From Odontocerum albicorne (lineage: Eukaryota > Arthropoda > Insecta > Trichoptera > Odontoceridae): DNA of 64,000 nucleotides. The DNA is taken from contig OX463859.1 of NCBI GenBank assembly GCA_949825065.1, positions 21,159,847 through 21,223,846 on the forward strand, in the 5' to 3' direction. Under the pieces are notes generated by a model, which saw only the letters and a list, made by a program, of their open reading frames with translations, made no database searches and was not told where the DNA came from. Made by a program: the position numbers and the translations under genes. Below are positions 1-10,699 of this stretch, in pieces. The first letter of the stretch is position 1, and every line of letters starts with the position of its first letter.

Positions 1-258
1 TTTTTCAAAATACTCGTATTATTAACTTAATCCAAACATATTATTCTTGCCCTTTCTTAACCTCAGCTTCCACTCACACTCGCAGTGTATACTTGTTTTA
101 TTAGTCTTTCTTCATTCATTTGTTTTATATGCTCAAACCATCCCAACAACCTCTTTTTCATCTAACCTAATACATCAGTCTAAGATTCACCTTCATCCCT
201 AACCGTTTTATTCCGTATTTAGTCATATATTATCCCTCTATATATTTTTATCAGAAAA
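1..258 (-). mobile_element. NLR-A non-LTR retrotransposon, 3' part of ORF2 (relic)
   Basis: Read on the minus strand, one frame gives WFEHIKQMNEERLIKQVY, which matches the conserved C-terminal stretch (WFGHVERM-like) of arthropod non-LTR ORF2 proteins. The same nucleotide pattern recurs at 33475-33680, 49610-49745 and 54760-55215 (minus) and 38835-39280 and 46480-46960 (plus). Stops and frame changes show it is dead. The copy runs off the left edge. Confidence 0.6.
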
Positions 259-844
259 AAATGTTGTCCTGGCTGTATGAAATTACATAGAATTTAAACA
301 TACCAATAAATTTGATTCAACTTATATAACACATTGTGCACTTTGCAAAACGCACAATAAAAAATAGTGTTTGGAAAAGTTCAACATAGCTGTAAATATC
401 TCTAAATGAGCTTTGAATATGAATAAAAATTATTTTTATTTCTGGGTAATGGAATGATGCTGACGAAATCTAATCCACTCTACCCAATTATCTTAATCGC
501 ACTTTCGCAGTGGCTGGCTCCTGTCGCATGGAATATACTTACGACTGATATAAACGATCCAAAAACTGAAATGTTATTCTCCAATTAATACCTATGCCCA
601 TTTTCGTAGAGCACGAGATATTATTTATATATTTATTTGTCCGATTTTTTTCATAAATTTATCGACGCAATTAGTTGATGAAATTGAACATGTCAAAAAT
701 ATGAATTGTATGGAATATATAATAATTTCTACGATGCTTCACTTTAAAGAGTCGCAATGCTGAAAATAACGTAACTTTTAGGAGACTTATATTTTAATTT
801 AACATAATTATTTCAAGTTAGTAAGACGCTATCTTTCATCTCTG
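259..844. other. AT-rich stretch, nothing recognised
   Basis: No repeat shared with the rest of the window and no coding signal were seen. Confidence 0.5.
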
Positions 845-1011
845 AGAATGCAGGTGTGATTCTAGTTGGATTCCAGACCTAAAAAAAAGATACATCTCTA
901 GTTTTCACTTAGGGCCTCATGGTCATATTTCTGATTGTTCGAAAGTAATTGTTTCAAGGCAATAAATCTGCCAGGTTATGCTGAATATAACGAAAAAGTA
1001 ATACAATATAT
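845..1011 (+). mobile_element. SINE-A, body and tail
   Basis: Holds the SINE-A body words TTTTCACTTAGGGCCTCAT, GGCAATAAATCTGCCAGGTT and the tail AACGAAAAAGTAATACAATA. The tRNA-like head is degraded or missing. Confidence 0.6.
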
Positions 1012-1065
1012 ATTTTTTCATAAGTGCCGTAAAACCATGATAAATGGTTTAATGAAGTTTTTACA

Positions 1066-1168
1066 CTTTTTTGCCACTTGTATGTAAGCAACTTGTATGC
1101 CACTTCTATGCCACTTGTATGTGGCAAGTCTTGCCACTTGTGCTTTTTTGCCACTTGTATTTTTTCAA
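1066..1168. repeat. Short degenerate tandem of GCCACTTGTAT
   Basis: About five copies of GCCACTTGTAT or close variants, separated by T-runs and spacers of 11 to 26 bp. A 93-codon open frame on the minus strand across it is explained by the repeat. Confidence 0.6.
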
Positions 1169-1814
1169 TATATTCTATACAAATAAATAATTCTATGTAT
1201 TTTGTATTGTTAAGCAAACTTAAATGATTTTCCAAGCAGTGGGATTAAATACAGGTCTTAAACCAGTGTTTTGATAAAATAATTTTAAAAAACTTCTTAA
1301 ATTTTTCTTTATGGGTGGTTCTACAACAATACAGAGGGTTCATGAGAGTGTCTTAGACTACTGTAAGACTCCACTAAAAATTTCGTTAAATTTGTTTTGT
1401 TTACTTATCTTTTTTGTTATCTACATTTGTTTTGTTATCTTTAACATAAATAAGTTTGTTTTACATATACTCGTATGTGAAATCCAAAAACAGAAATAAA
1501 ACCAAGAATACGAATCAAATAACGATAATGCGGAAATGTGGTAGTGAACTGCAGATTACAATTCAAATGTGCAGTGCCAAATGTTACGGAGGCAGAACAA
1601 AGAACTGAGACAACCTTGGATTTTAAAAAGCAGTATAATTCAATTCAGACAGTTCCTTCATGCATTCAAAACGAGAATGCACCTAAGTAACATATATGAA
1701 TTCCCTCAAACAATTCATGAATTTATTTTTGAAAACGAAATTATTCGCTTCGGATTGTGACTTGGAAAATACCACAGATTTATTTGTGACACTTTATTCA
1801 ATCTATATCTTTAG
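1169..1814. other. AT-rich stretch, nothing recognised
   Basis: Holds two short open frames (1311-1499, 1569-1760) with no familiar motif. They look like chance frames. Confidence 0.45.
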
Positions 1815-1954
1815 ACTCAATATCTTTATCTTTCAAGAGATGGTAAAATTTAGAAAGATATTGAAAGGCGTATATCAGCAGGTAACAAGGTTCACCGTAT
1901 TCCCTGAAATAACATGCACACAAATAAAACAATTGCAAAATATTAAAAAAAAAT

Positions 1955-2012
1955 TATACATCAAAATAGACATTAACATACAGTGGTGTGTTAATGTCTA
2001 TTTTGATGTATA
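1955..2012. repeat. Perfect 24-bp inverted repeat with 10-nt loop
   Basis: Arms 1955-1978 and 1989-2012 are exact reverse complements around a 10-nt spacer. The right arm overlaps normal NLR-A sequence (TTTTGATGTAT); the left arm has no counterpart in other NLR-A copies, so it looks like a local inverted duplication. Confidence 0.85.
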
Positions 2013-2182
2013 GAAGTGAAGTCTGGGTAATAAAAAATTGTGATAGGAGTAGAATAAATTTGATATAAATTAGTGCTTCGCTAAAAGTATTTGGTATTAG
2101 AATGTGTGATAGAGTATTCAATGACAAGATAACGAAGGGATAACTGTTTGTTAGAGTGGGGTGGTATAGGTAGAATTAAGTA

Positions 2183-2434
2183 CAGTACCCGGCGGTAAGT
2201 AATACACATCGGGCTTAAGAAAGAGACTGTCGGCCATAATCGGCTAACTTCGGTTTTGTAGAGTTTCGTCTCTGTCATTCAAACACGTGTTTCGTCGCGA
2301 ATTGTCAGTCGTTGTCAAGCATTCTAGGGTGTGGTCGCTCGGTGAGACGACGCTCTACAAAGCTGAAGTTAGCCGATTATGGCCGACAGTCTCTTTCTTA
2401 AGCCCGATGTGTATTACTTACCGCCGGGTACTTG
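2183..2434. mobile_element. MITE-1 copy 1 (TA-flanked, CAGT...ACTTG ends)
   Basis: Starts CAGTACCCGGCGGTAAGT and ends with its near-perfect reverse complement. Inverted arms are about 80 bp, with a short unrelated middle. Flanked by TA at 2181-2182 and 2435-2436. TA target duplication and CAGT ends fit a non-autonomous Tc1/mariner-pogo element; the assignment is inference. No coding capacity. A second copy is at 24092-24334. Confidence 0.85.
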
Positions 2435-2490
2435 TAAGGAATTATGAAATGGTTTGGACATATCGAGTGAAGACATTTTGAAATACAAAA

Positions 2491-2706
2491 CAAATTGTAT
2501 TAAACTTTTATTGTAAACAGTATAACCTGGTGGGTTTATTGCCATGTGGTAATCTATTCCAACCAATCAGAAATATGTCAAAGTGGTCTTAAGTGAAAAC
2601 TAGATTGGAATACTATTTTTAAAAATCTGGGTTTCAACAGGATTTTAGCCCACAGCCTCCGGGTTGAGAGAAAAAGTGTATTAACAACTAGGCCAAGACA
2701 GGCGTC
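2491..2706 (-). mobile_element. SINE-A, near full length
   Basis: Minus-strand order: tRNA-like head with GGCCTAGTTG near 2695, CCCGGAGGCTGTGGGC, then body and tail. The tail end (ACTTTTATTGTAAACAGTAT on plus) starts near 2503. Confidence 0.7.
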
Positions 2707-2823
2707 TTACCAAGTATTCGTGTATGGAATAAATGACACGGGAGGAAGAGGTATATTGAAGAAATAGTGGAAAAAGATAGTTTTGACTTAGTGAAAGGCA
2801 AGAAGTAAGAGCATATATATCAT

Positions 2824-3020
2824 GACGATCTCCGTGGCCTAGTTGGTAAGACACTTGTCATCTCACCCGGAGGTTGCGGGTTCGATTCACGCTGATACTC
2901 AGATTTTAAAAAAGGGGGTTTGAGCTTGGCTTTCACTTAAGGCCTCATAAACATCTTTCTGGTCGATTGGAGGAAATTACCATATGTTATATACATATAA
3001 AGTGCTGTACATGATTCACT
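2824..3020 (+). mobile_element. SINE-A, head and body
   Basis: Clear pol III-type head: TGGCCTAGTTGG (A-box-like) and GCGGGTTCGATTC (B-box-like), followed by TTTTAAAA and the body word CTTTCACTTAAGGCCTCAT. Confidence 0.8.
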
Positions 3021-3269
3021 CGGGTGCTGCTATAGCTACCACACGTGGTTTGTTTTGTAATTGTAGGTTCCATACCCGCTATATAAAATTGTCATTTGAA
3101 TTTAATTGAATGAGATGTCTGTACGATGATAAAGTCTGTATACATGAATAGAAAGGTTTAAAGATCTATCTGTTAACCTCAAAAGGGACATGGTCCGATG
3201 GTGAGTAAATATTTTTTAAGTTTCTCGTCAGAAAGAAGATTTTTTAATAATGAAAGAAAAGTTATATTT
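3021..3269. other. Spacer between SINE-A and GC-rich block
   Basis: AT-rich; holds GTGAGTAAAT at 3200, a donor-like word with no supporting exon. Confidence 0.3.
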
Positions 3270-3515
3270 TTTTGTTTGATTTGGGTTTGTAGGTCTATCG
3301 ACGCTGCTAAGCCTTCAAAGGGCATGGCGTGTACGTCTATTGCTGCGTTCTTCGTGTTGGAGATTGCGCCATCTGAGAGCAATTATGGAACAAGCGTGCT
3401 GCTGCTTCAGCAAGATCGGTAACTGTTGGCACGTAACAGCTCCACTATCGACTTGTGGCTGAACTTAACCTGAAGACCGTGAAGGTCTGCCGTCAATGGT
3501 AAACAGTGGCTTATT
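3270..3515. other. GC-richer block of unknown origin
   Basis: Composition is clearly higher in G+C than the flanks. Both strands keep an open frame through 3200-3380: RSIDAAKPSKGMACTSIAAF on plus and LSDGAISNTKNAAIDVHAMP on minus. I recognise neither. It may be a fragment of an old transposon or a gene-derived piece; a functional exon is not shown. Confidence 0.3.
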
Positions 3516-3717
3516 TAAACGACTATTGCTCTGTTACTAATTTGTGCCTCTTGAAGGCAAAGAAAAGTGAGAGACGAGCTTATGTTATGAAAAAATATTT
3601 TTTTGGATTCATTATCATGATAGAGTAAGCAATGATTTGAAAAGGCAGTGATTACCAACTATGGTTCCGCAAGAATTTGCAAAAGTTTGCGAAAAAAAAT
3701 ATTTACACAAAATACAC

Positions 3718-3932
3718 AATTCGTGACTTAATTAGTAAGATGCCTTTTTTACAATTCGAGGGTTTTATATTCGATTCCCATTGATAAACATTTTTTTTTC
3801 AAAAAGTGTTCCAGTCTGGTTTCCAGCACAGGCCTCTAAAGCATATTTTCAGTTGGTTAAAAGAGATCGCCACGTGGTGATAAATCCGGAACGTTGTACT
3901 GAATATAATGAAAGTGTAATACAGTATAATTT
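3718..3932 (+). mobile_element. SINE-A, diverged, near full length
   Basis: Degraded head (GTGACTTAATTAGTAAGATG and TATTCGATTCCCA), then the body (TTCCAGTCTGGTTT) and tail (GAAAGTGTAATACAGTAT). Confidence 0.7.
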
Positions 3933-4630
3933 TTTTTTAACCAGTCAGCCATATATTAAATGATAAAGTCAAATAATGTGCAGTGCTGCTTTTTGCGTCT
4001 ATTTTGTATTTTGCCACCTTCGAACCTTACGAGTTTGTGTGTAAGTCGGGGTTCCCTAAAATTCCACAAGATTTTTTTTAAAGGTTTCTTCAAACTTAAA
4101 TGGCTGAGAAGAACTGAAATTATGTGTAACTTTTTTTTCGAGACGGGTATTGTGAGTAAAATTTAAAATAATAAATCTTGAGATTGTTTTGACTAATTGA
4201 AATAATGAGTTACGTACAAATGATAATGACTCAGAGATAATATTCTCCTTGACCCCATTAATCATGCTTTTGTGATTTAAGAACCACTGAAATAGGCACG
4301 TAACTTTTTGGTTCGTCATTGACAATGATGCTGAACATGCAGAGGTTATAACAGTCGCTCAGTTTTGCGTGATTGTGCATTGTTACCAAAATAACTAACT
4401 AGACTCGGACTTTAACTAGACTCGGACTCTTTTCTTATGAAAAATAATATTTATATATATAGTAAGTTATTGGTATTCTTTTGTTACCGAAAACTAGGCG
4501 AAAAATATACGCATTATAATCAAGGGGAGAAGCACGGTATGAGGCTAGAGCTGGTGATCTTCTTCACAGAAGTCGAATGTGTTACTGCGTAGCCATGCTT
4601 CTTTTAATATCGGAAAATTGATCACTAACA
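3933..4630. other. Unassigned stretch with one short direct duplication
   Basis: AACTAGACTCGGACT occurs twice, at 4397 and 4414. The remainder is AT-rich with no recognised element. Confidence 0.4.
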
Positions 4631-4953
4631 TAGACCAATTATCAACTAGGGGTAAAACATATACCATTTCTAAGGTATTAACCTCCGGGTAAAATAAAGA
4701 CTAGACCAATTATCAACTAGACAAGAAACCTCTGGGTAAAATATAAACCAATTATCAACTAGACCACAAACTTCCGGGTAAAACATAGACCAATTATCAA
4801 CTTGGCCACGAATCTTCCGATAAAATATAGACCAATTATCAACTAGACCACAAACTTCCGGGTAAAACATAGACCAATTATCAACTTGGCCACGAATCTT
4901 CGGATAAAATATAGACCAATTATCAACTAGGCCACAAATGTCGTTAAAATTCA
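4631..4953. repeat. 42-bp tandem array, alternating subunit types
   Basis: Six units with core TAGACCAATTATCAACT start at 4702, 4744, 4786, 4828, 4870 and 4912, exactly 42 bp apart. A seventh core lies at 4631. Units alternate between the CTAGACCACAAAC and CTTGGCCACGAATC types, giving an 84-bp higher-order period. Because 42 is a multiple of three, the minus strand stays open as a 14-residue repeat (VDNWSMFYPEVCGL type); I treat that as a by-product. Confidence 0.9.
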
Positions 4954-5689
4954 TATATAAAGATATGACACTTTATAAGTGGGAGGGGTTTTGTGTATAT
5001 GCATTTAAACGAAAAATAAAATAAGATATTATATCACCTAATTTTGTGAATATTGTAGAAAAAATGAATATTGAAAGATTAAGAGAAAAAGACAGGTGTT
5101 AAATTTTTTTATATTTGTTATTTTAATTTTAAAAAGTCATGTATATTTTAAGTTCTCAAACCAAATGTTAAGTATCTTTTATAAAATATTTGGTTACATT
5201 CAGTCGAATATTCACGTGATAAATAGTATAATTATTGAGAGAAACGCGAAATCGTTAGATGGACGCTGTCAGAGAAAAAAAGTGGTCAAACTTCTATTAA
5301 ATTGAACGACACATTAAGAAATGGCCATAGGACGGGAAATGGAAAATTTCACTTATAGAAATTTCTTCATCTGGTGTGGTGGAGAATTTTCAAATTGTTT
5401 TCAGGTATCGAGAACCATTGATTTTGAATCATAATTGAAAACTCCACATATACGTGTTGACTCGTACTCGTAATTGATGCGAAATATTATTGATGGTAAT
5501 AGTAGGAACTATTATAACCTAAAACAGTTTATTTGAAGAGATTTCAATTAATTAACAAATTATAAAAAAAATCTTCTGAACTAATCTTTATAATATTGAC
5601 ATGTTAAAAAATAGCATCAGTGTTCGTTGATTGACAAATCAATTATATATTTAAGTCTCGCCTATTTTCCAGCTAAAAATATATACACT
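4954..5689. other. AT-rich stretch, nothing recognised
   Basis: No shared repeat. One short plus-strand frame (5096-5305) is rich in I, F, K and N, as expected from composition. Confidence 0.45.
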
Positions 5690-5830
5690 TTATAAAACAT
5701 TGCTAAGACCTATGCTAATTTACGCATCGGAGACTTGGACACATAAAAGTGGGACGAAAGAGTTCTTGGTGTCTTTGACAGAAAAATCCTCCGGAAAATA
5801 TATGATTCAATTTTTAATATAACGTGTGAA
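5690..5830 (+). mobile_element. Non-LTR ORF2 fragment (SETW block)
   Basis: The plus strand encodes LLRPMLIYASETWT, the conserved block after the reverse-transcriptase thumb in RTE/CR1-type elements. After a frame change, GVFDRKILRKIY-like residues follow, matching the VFERKVLRKIF pattern of such proteins. Confidence 0.6.
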
Positions 5831-5959
5831 AACAAAGGTAAAATGACAACCTCTACATTCTGTATGGTGAAGTTGAATATCAAAAGTCATAATAATTGCT
5901 CGATTGTGCCTGCTTGTGTATTTTCAGCGATTATTAAGGCATTGAGATGATAGAATGGG

Positions 5960-6106
5960 GTGACACAAAATTGCCACGCACTAAGTGTAACCCGTAAGAA
6001 GAGAGATGGTGCAGAGAGAGAGAGAGAGTGACAAGTGGCAGATAACCCTGCTGGAAGCCAAAACCCATACTGAAATTAAGGGGGTCATTGTGATGATGAT
6101 GATGAA
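5960..6106 (+). mobile_element. Possible non-LTR 3' end with (GAT)n tail
   Basis: Ends in a GATGATGATGATGA run at 6091-6104 after an (AG)n run at 6013-6028. Terminal trinucleotide runs are typical of RTE-type 3' ends, but no coding match supports this. Confidence 0.3.
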
Positions 6107-7399
6107 CAGCATCTGTACCGCTCTCGAGTTCAATGCTAATTGATAGGTAAGTATTATAAATACATTCAATAGCAAAGTTTTGTGGTTTAAATGTGTTAAT
6201 AAATAGTTAATTCGTTGGGTGGAGCTACCCCTATTGCATGACTTAAGTGTGTTTAGTTGATTTTTTGCCAATTTTTTCCCACTTTGAAATAGTTGATATT
6301 TGATATTATATTTGTTTATATTCTTTATTGTATTCCCTTACTCGTTTACCCCGTTTTTCATATCGAATTCGAGTAATTATAGTATTTTTGAAGATGAAAA
6401 ATATAAACACTTCTAGATGGTTGAAAGAAAATGTATGATATGGATTGTACCACACTTAATTTGGTAAACTTATTGTCGCATAGAAGTATCTTCCAGCCAA
6501 CCAAGGAAGTGTTAAAAGACTTTATATATCTGACTTACTACTTTACACTACAAGAATAAGTATAAGTGGACAGTTATACTTCTACTTGAAGTGTAAATTA
6601 TAAATTTATATTTAGATAATTCAACTAACTTATTAAAAATATTTTTTGTCGTAAATAACAGCTTAAGTTTGTGGGGATATTTTATTACTTGACGACATCC
6701 TTTTCTCAGCCACGTTCTTTAATACGTTAGAATCATCGATTCGAATAAGTTTAAGGGTACCATATGAATGAATAAATTATAATAAATACGCTTTGTATTT
6801 CCCCAAAACTTTTTGTATTGCGAGTCAGTTAATTTCAAAGCCTACATACAGGCTTCTTTGTCAGGACTTTTGGCTTAGAAACTTGAGTAGGCTATGTAAC
6901 TATTTGACTTGTAATAAATACAAGAGTGTGAAATTCAAAGTATATTTCGTTCGCTACAAACTTAAAAACTTATATTTGTCATATTTTTTTAACCAACTCT
7001 AGACTCCATATTCTTTTATAAGAATTAAATGTGTTGATCCATGTTTAGGAGAATCTATAATCACAATTAAATGCATCTCTTTGCATAGGAGAGTGCAGTG
7101 CAAAATTAAGTGAATTTTAATTGTAGAAAACGAGACACAGATGCAATTTTCACAAACGAGATTTGTTGGAGGTTTAGAAAATTCTAGAATCCGGTTCTAT
7201 ATTCACTTAATGAAATTCGTTACTTTCACATCGCAAGTATTTTGTTGGTCGCAACTATTCTGTCGTTGATTTGTAGCTTCAGATAATAAAGTATCTAAAC
7301 AAGGCGCAGTAACTCAGCTAAAAAGATTTCCAGGGCTTCTGAATTGTCCGTTTAAAAAAATAAGCTGTAACTTTGTAGAAATTCATAATTAATAATTGC
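6107..7399. other. Long AT-rich stretch, nothing recognised
   Basis: No element, RNA gene or exon could be supported. GGTAAGTATT at 6146 resembles a splice donor but has no coding or promoter context. Confidence 0.4.
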
Positions 7400-7745
7400 T
7401 GAATATGCGCATAGTGATATATTGTAGTGGTATTTTGGAAAATGCGCAAATTGGCATGTTAAAATGATGTTGTGGAAAATGCGCAAATTGATATGCTTAA
7501 ATGATATCCTGGAAATTTGTATAATGATATGCTAAAATGAAATTGTGAAAAATGATATACTTAAACGATATTGAGGAAAATACGCATAATGATATGCTTA
7601 AATTATATTGTAAAAAATGCGCATAGTGCTATGCTAAAATGATATTGTGGCAAATGCGCATAGTGATATTGAGAAAACATGCGCACAGTGATATGCTAGA
7701 AAATGCGCATAGTGATATGTTAAAACGATATTTTGGAAAATGTGA
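7400..7745. repeat. 37-bp degenerate tandem array
   Basis: About nine units with core AAATGCGCATAGTGATATG and a link of the type CTAAAATGATATTGTGG. The TGCGC words at 7406, 7443 and 7480 are 37 bp apart; later units carry deletions. Confidence 0.8.
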
Positions 7746-7784
7746 ATATTGTTACCAGAAGAACTCTTTAAAACCAGGCGTGCA

Positions 7785-7868
7785 CCTTTTTTGGTACATT
7801 CGGGAATCGAACCCGAAACCCCCGAACGGAAATCAAGAATTTTACTATTAGGTTACGGAGGTTGACAT
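7785..7868 (-). mobile_element. SINE head (tRNA-like), no body
   Basis: Minus strand: CCTCCGTAACCTAATAGTAA, then TTTCGGGTTCGATTCCCG, a good B box. The usual SINE-A body is absent. Confidence 0.6.
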
Positions 7869-8372
7869 ACGCACATATTACATTGCTATCAATAAACTTA
7901 TAATTTTTTTTCGAGTTTTGTATATGTATCATATATTTTTTTTACGGTAATGAATGTGAAAAGTTTACGTACAATTTATTTTTTACGGTAATGATTGTGA
8001 AATATCCCAATACGGTTTTCTGGTAGAAAAACTATAAAACATTTCAGAGATAACATTTTAACATACTTTTTTTAAATCTTGTTGCTTATGTAGGTTTTTT
8101 TTCTTCATTGCCTCTCATGGTCACTAGCAACGTAAAAATACATATAAGAGGAGTGACGAACTGTAGTTCTCCACATTGGCAGTTCAGTGAATGATTTGTG
8201 AGAATGTAGAGTGTGTAATGAGAAGATGTTGAATATGATTTTAAACAGTTGTTGAGATTATGATGTGATTGGAAATGTGTGTATGTGATGACTTGCGTTT
8301 TAAGTTTGTGAATGCAGGATATGAATGTTTGAGCTAAGTGTTATAGGACAAATATAAAGAATTTGTGCTTAA

Positions 8373-9051
8373 GGGGGTAATATACTCTAGAGGCGTGAAT
8401 TTCGGGCGTTTTTTCAAGACTAAATAAAAAATATTTTTCCTATACATTTTGTTACAGTTTGTTTATTGACGATTTGAGAATGTACTAAAAAAAATTTGAA
8501 TTTTTTTTAAATTCAAGATGTTATATCTTGTAAAAAAAGGGGTAAGCCGGTCGACATGATTGGAACGTTTTTGTAAACTTTAAAACACAATAATACACAA
8601 TTTTTTAATAAAAAGTAATGTCGTTATAGTTGGTACCAAAAACAAATAAACGTGAAATGGCGGCTGTCTGAAAAAACTATTTTTACCCATTTGTCATTTT
8701 GTTATTTTTTTCAAAATAGTACAAATAATAGTTTTGAATTTTCCAAGGTAGGAATGATATAAAAACATTTATCAAAGTTTCATACTAAATTTGAAGGCAA
8801 TCGGTAGGATAGAACTTGAGGTTTTATTTCGACCAGGTCGAAAAAAGTAGTTTCGAGAAAAACGCGTTTAGAGTTTTGAGATTATTGTCTGAGTCATTCC
8901 GGTGCGGCGTAATTGCTGCCTCATTTAAAGCTATAACTTCTTAAATATTGAGAACTTTAAAATTTACTTTTGTGAACATATTCTTAAAGGTCTAAAATTA
9001 AAGAATATGCGAAAAAAAACGATTTTCAAATTTCTAGAGTAGAATACCCCC
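8373..9051. mobile_element. TTAA-flanked non-autonomous DNA transposon, 679 bp
   Basis: Left end GGGGGTAATATACTCTAGA; right end, reverse-complemented, GGGGGTATTCTACTCTAGA. TTAA lies immediately outside both ends (8369-8372 and 9052-9055). No coding region inside. TTAA targets are used by piggyBac and Kolobok superfamilies; the G-run start differs from the classical CCC start of piggyBac, so the superfamily is left open. Confidence 0.8.
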
Positions 9052-9055
9052 TTAA

Positions 9056-9559
9056 GGAATTATATCACTTCGTCACGGGCCTTGACTAGAAATGCAAATC
9101 TCTTTGAAACGATGTTAACATTTCAAATTATGTACTATGGATAGAAAAAAATTTAAAAAATATATTTACTATACAAAACAATTGAATCAATAAAAAGGTA
9201 TCAAGGTGTTTAATTTCCATGTTTTCTGAATACGTTCACGTCAATTTTTGTTTCTATATTATTGTTTGAATTTTTCCCAGACGAAGAATAGTAAAAACAC
9301 AAACATAACTACAAATAAGAAAATACACATATCTTGTTAGATATATGAAATATTTACATCAATAATGTGTCTAAACAAATAATTTATTGATAAGGGAGCA
9401 CTAGGTCTTACTAAATAGTGCAAAAATACTAAATTAAATGTTGCATTAATTTTGCAAAAGTAAATATAGCATGTGTTTGTAATTTCCGATAAATATATGA
9501 TACGGTTACATTTTTTATATAAAATTTCCGATAAATTATTCTCAGACAAGAAATGGGTT
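9056..9559. other. AT-rich stretch, nothing recognised
   Basis: ATTATATCACTTCGTCACGG next to the TTAA element is echoed by GAGTGACGAACTG at 8151, on the other side of that element. This could be an older host repeat, not proven. Confidence 0.3.
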
Positions 9560-9722
9560 TATGATTATTTTATTTTTATTTATTAATATAACAAGTATCA
9601 CTAATACAAGTATAATTTCAAGTGGACTCTCTCGAAGTCGTGACCTTAGTAAACTAGGCTTTTGTTTATATCTTACTGAACATGAAATAAAGGTTGATAC
9701 TTAAGACCGATTGTTGAGTATT
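9560..9722 (+). repeat. Rep-W copy 1
   Basis: Shares AAACTAGGCTTTTGT and a following TATCTTACTGA-like word with 16470-16580 (plus) and 38594-38834 (minus). No coding capacity; class unknown. Confidence 0.5.
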
Positions 9723-9879
9723 AATTAACATAATTCCTTTGTCGAAAATTATCATAAACTCGAGATAAATTGTGAGACCTAATTCTCAATATTTCGTTGG
9801 TTTGTTGCTGGACCCCGTCGTCGAGAATCTCGCCACTTCATAGACAATTAAGTTGAAAAGTGAAGCTGTACCATGGAGT

Positions 9880-10140
9880 TTGTTTTAAGTGAGTGAGTCG
9901 TTGAATACCAGCAAATTCATCAGCTACATTGCTGTACTGTATCCGATGACATACCGAAGTAAGACTATTGGAGCAAACCGGCATGTTTTTTTTCTCTGTT
10001 TTAGAAAAGTAATAAAATATATGTCATAAATATCTTAATAACCCCTAATACTAGACGAAAAAAATGCCTGTGTTATTCGAAAGGAGTAGCACAGTGTGGG
10101 ATTTCAATCGGCATCCTTCCGCGCAGTCATGCATCTCATT
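9880..10140 (-). mobile_element. SINE-B copy 1
   Basis: Aligns along about 230 bp with 30032-30256: AGTGAGTGAG, then CAGC..CATTGCTGTACTG, then AAATGCCTGTGTTATTC, then GGCATCCTTCCGCGCAGTC. The tRNA-like head lies at the high-coordinate end and is more damaged than in copy 2. Confidence 0.65.
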
Positions 10141-10699
10141 CTTATAATAACTTATACTACAAATTATTAACATTTTCTACATAAGTAAATATGTCCAAGT
10201 ATAGCTGTGAATAAATTTGGAGAAATGCTATTACCTTGACAAACTCCCTTACCATTTTGGAAGGTTTCAGAATATTTGTAGATATGTATTTTTGCTGTTG
10301 CATCCTTATAGATGTTAGGAATAGCTTAACGTATGCTTTCTCAATGCCATGTGTTTTAAAGCCCCTGATACGGCAACTTTTTTTGACTAATTCAAAAAAA
10401 AACTTTTCTTAGTCCACAAAGGCAAGGTATAAAGGAAGTTCGTCTTTTTCGTATCAATTTATAATTTCTTGTAGCACTTCAAAGTGATCTATGGTTCTGA
10501 AAACTTTTTCGAATCTAGCTTGTTCTCGTAGTTGTTAGTTATTTTTACATAAAATTGGTTTCTCAGTTTTTCATCACACATGCGTTATACATGCCAAAAT
10601 AAACTCAAATTGCGCTTCATCATCCTTCTTAAAACTTTAGCCCATGCTTCATATTCTAAGTTGACTTTCTTCTCCCAAAATAACAAAAAAAATAAAAAT
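10141..10699. other. AT-rich stretch, nothing recognised
   Basis: No shared repeat. One short plus-strand frame begins at 10580 and runs into the repeat that follows. Confidence 0.4.

Larger units (their letters stand above)
1815..2483 (+). mobile_element. NLR-A fragment, interrupted by MITE-1
   Basis: Begins with the DGKI..DIERR..AGNKV region of ORF2 (compare 21219), continues with LMYRSEVWV near 2008 (the YGSETW block of reverse-transcriptase C-termini), and resumes after the MITE with the nucleotide match to ATGGTTTGGACAT at 2450. Several stops are present. The MITE splits the block just before the WFGH motif. Confidence 0.65.

Noticed and set aside
2824..2898. tRNA gene
   Set aside because: A- and B-box-like words are present but the ends do not form an acceptor stem, and the SINE body follows. 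The same holds for the other SINE heads, including 30181-30256.
3200..3210. GTGAGTAAAT as a splice donor
   Set aside because: No exon-like sequence or promoter feature upstream; donor-like words occur by chance at this frequency.
4670..4954. 94-codon minus-strand open frame with a regular 14-residue repeat
   Set aside because: It is fully explained by the 42-bp tandem DNA repeat, whose length is a multiple of three. No start context, splice sites or non-repeat coding part.
7400..7745. CRISPR-like array
   Set aside because: Units are contiguous and degenerate, with no conserved repeat and unique spacers, and the DNA is eukaryotic.
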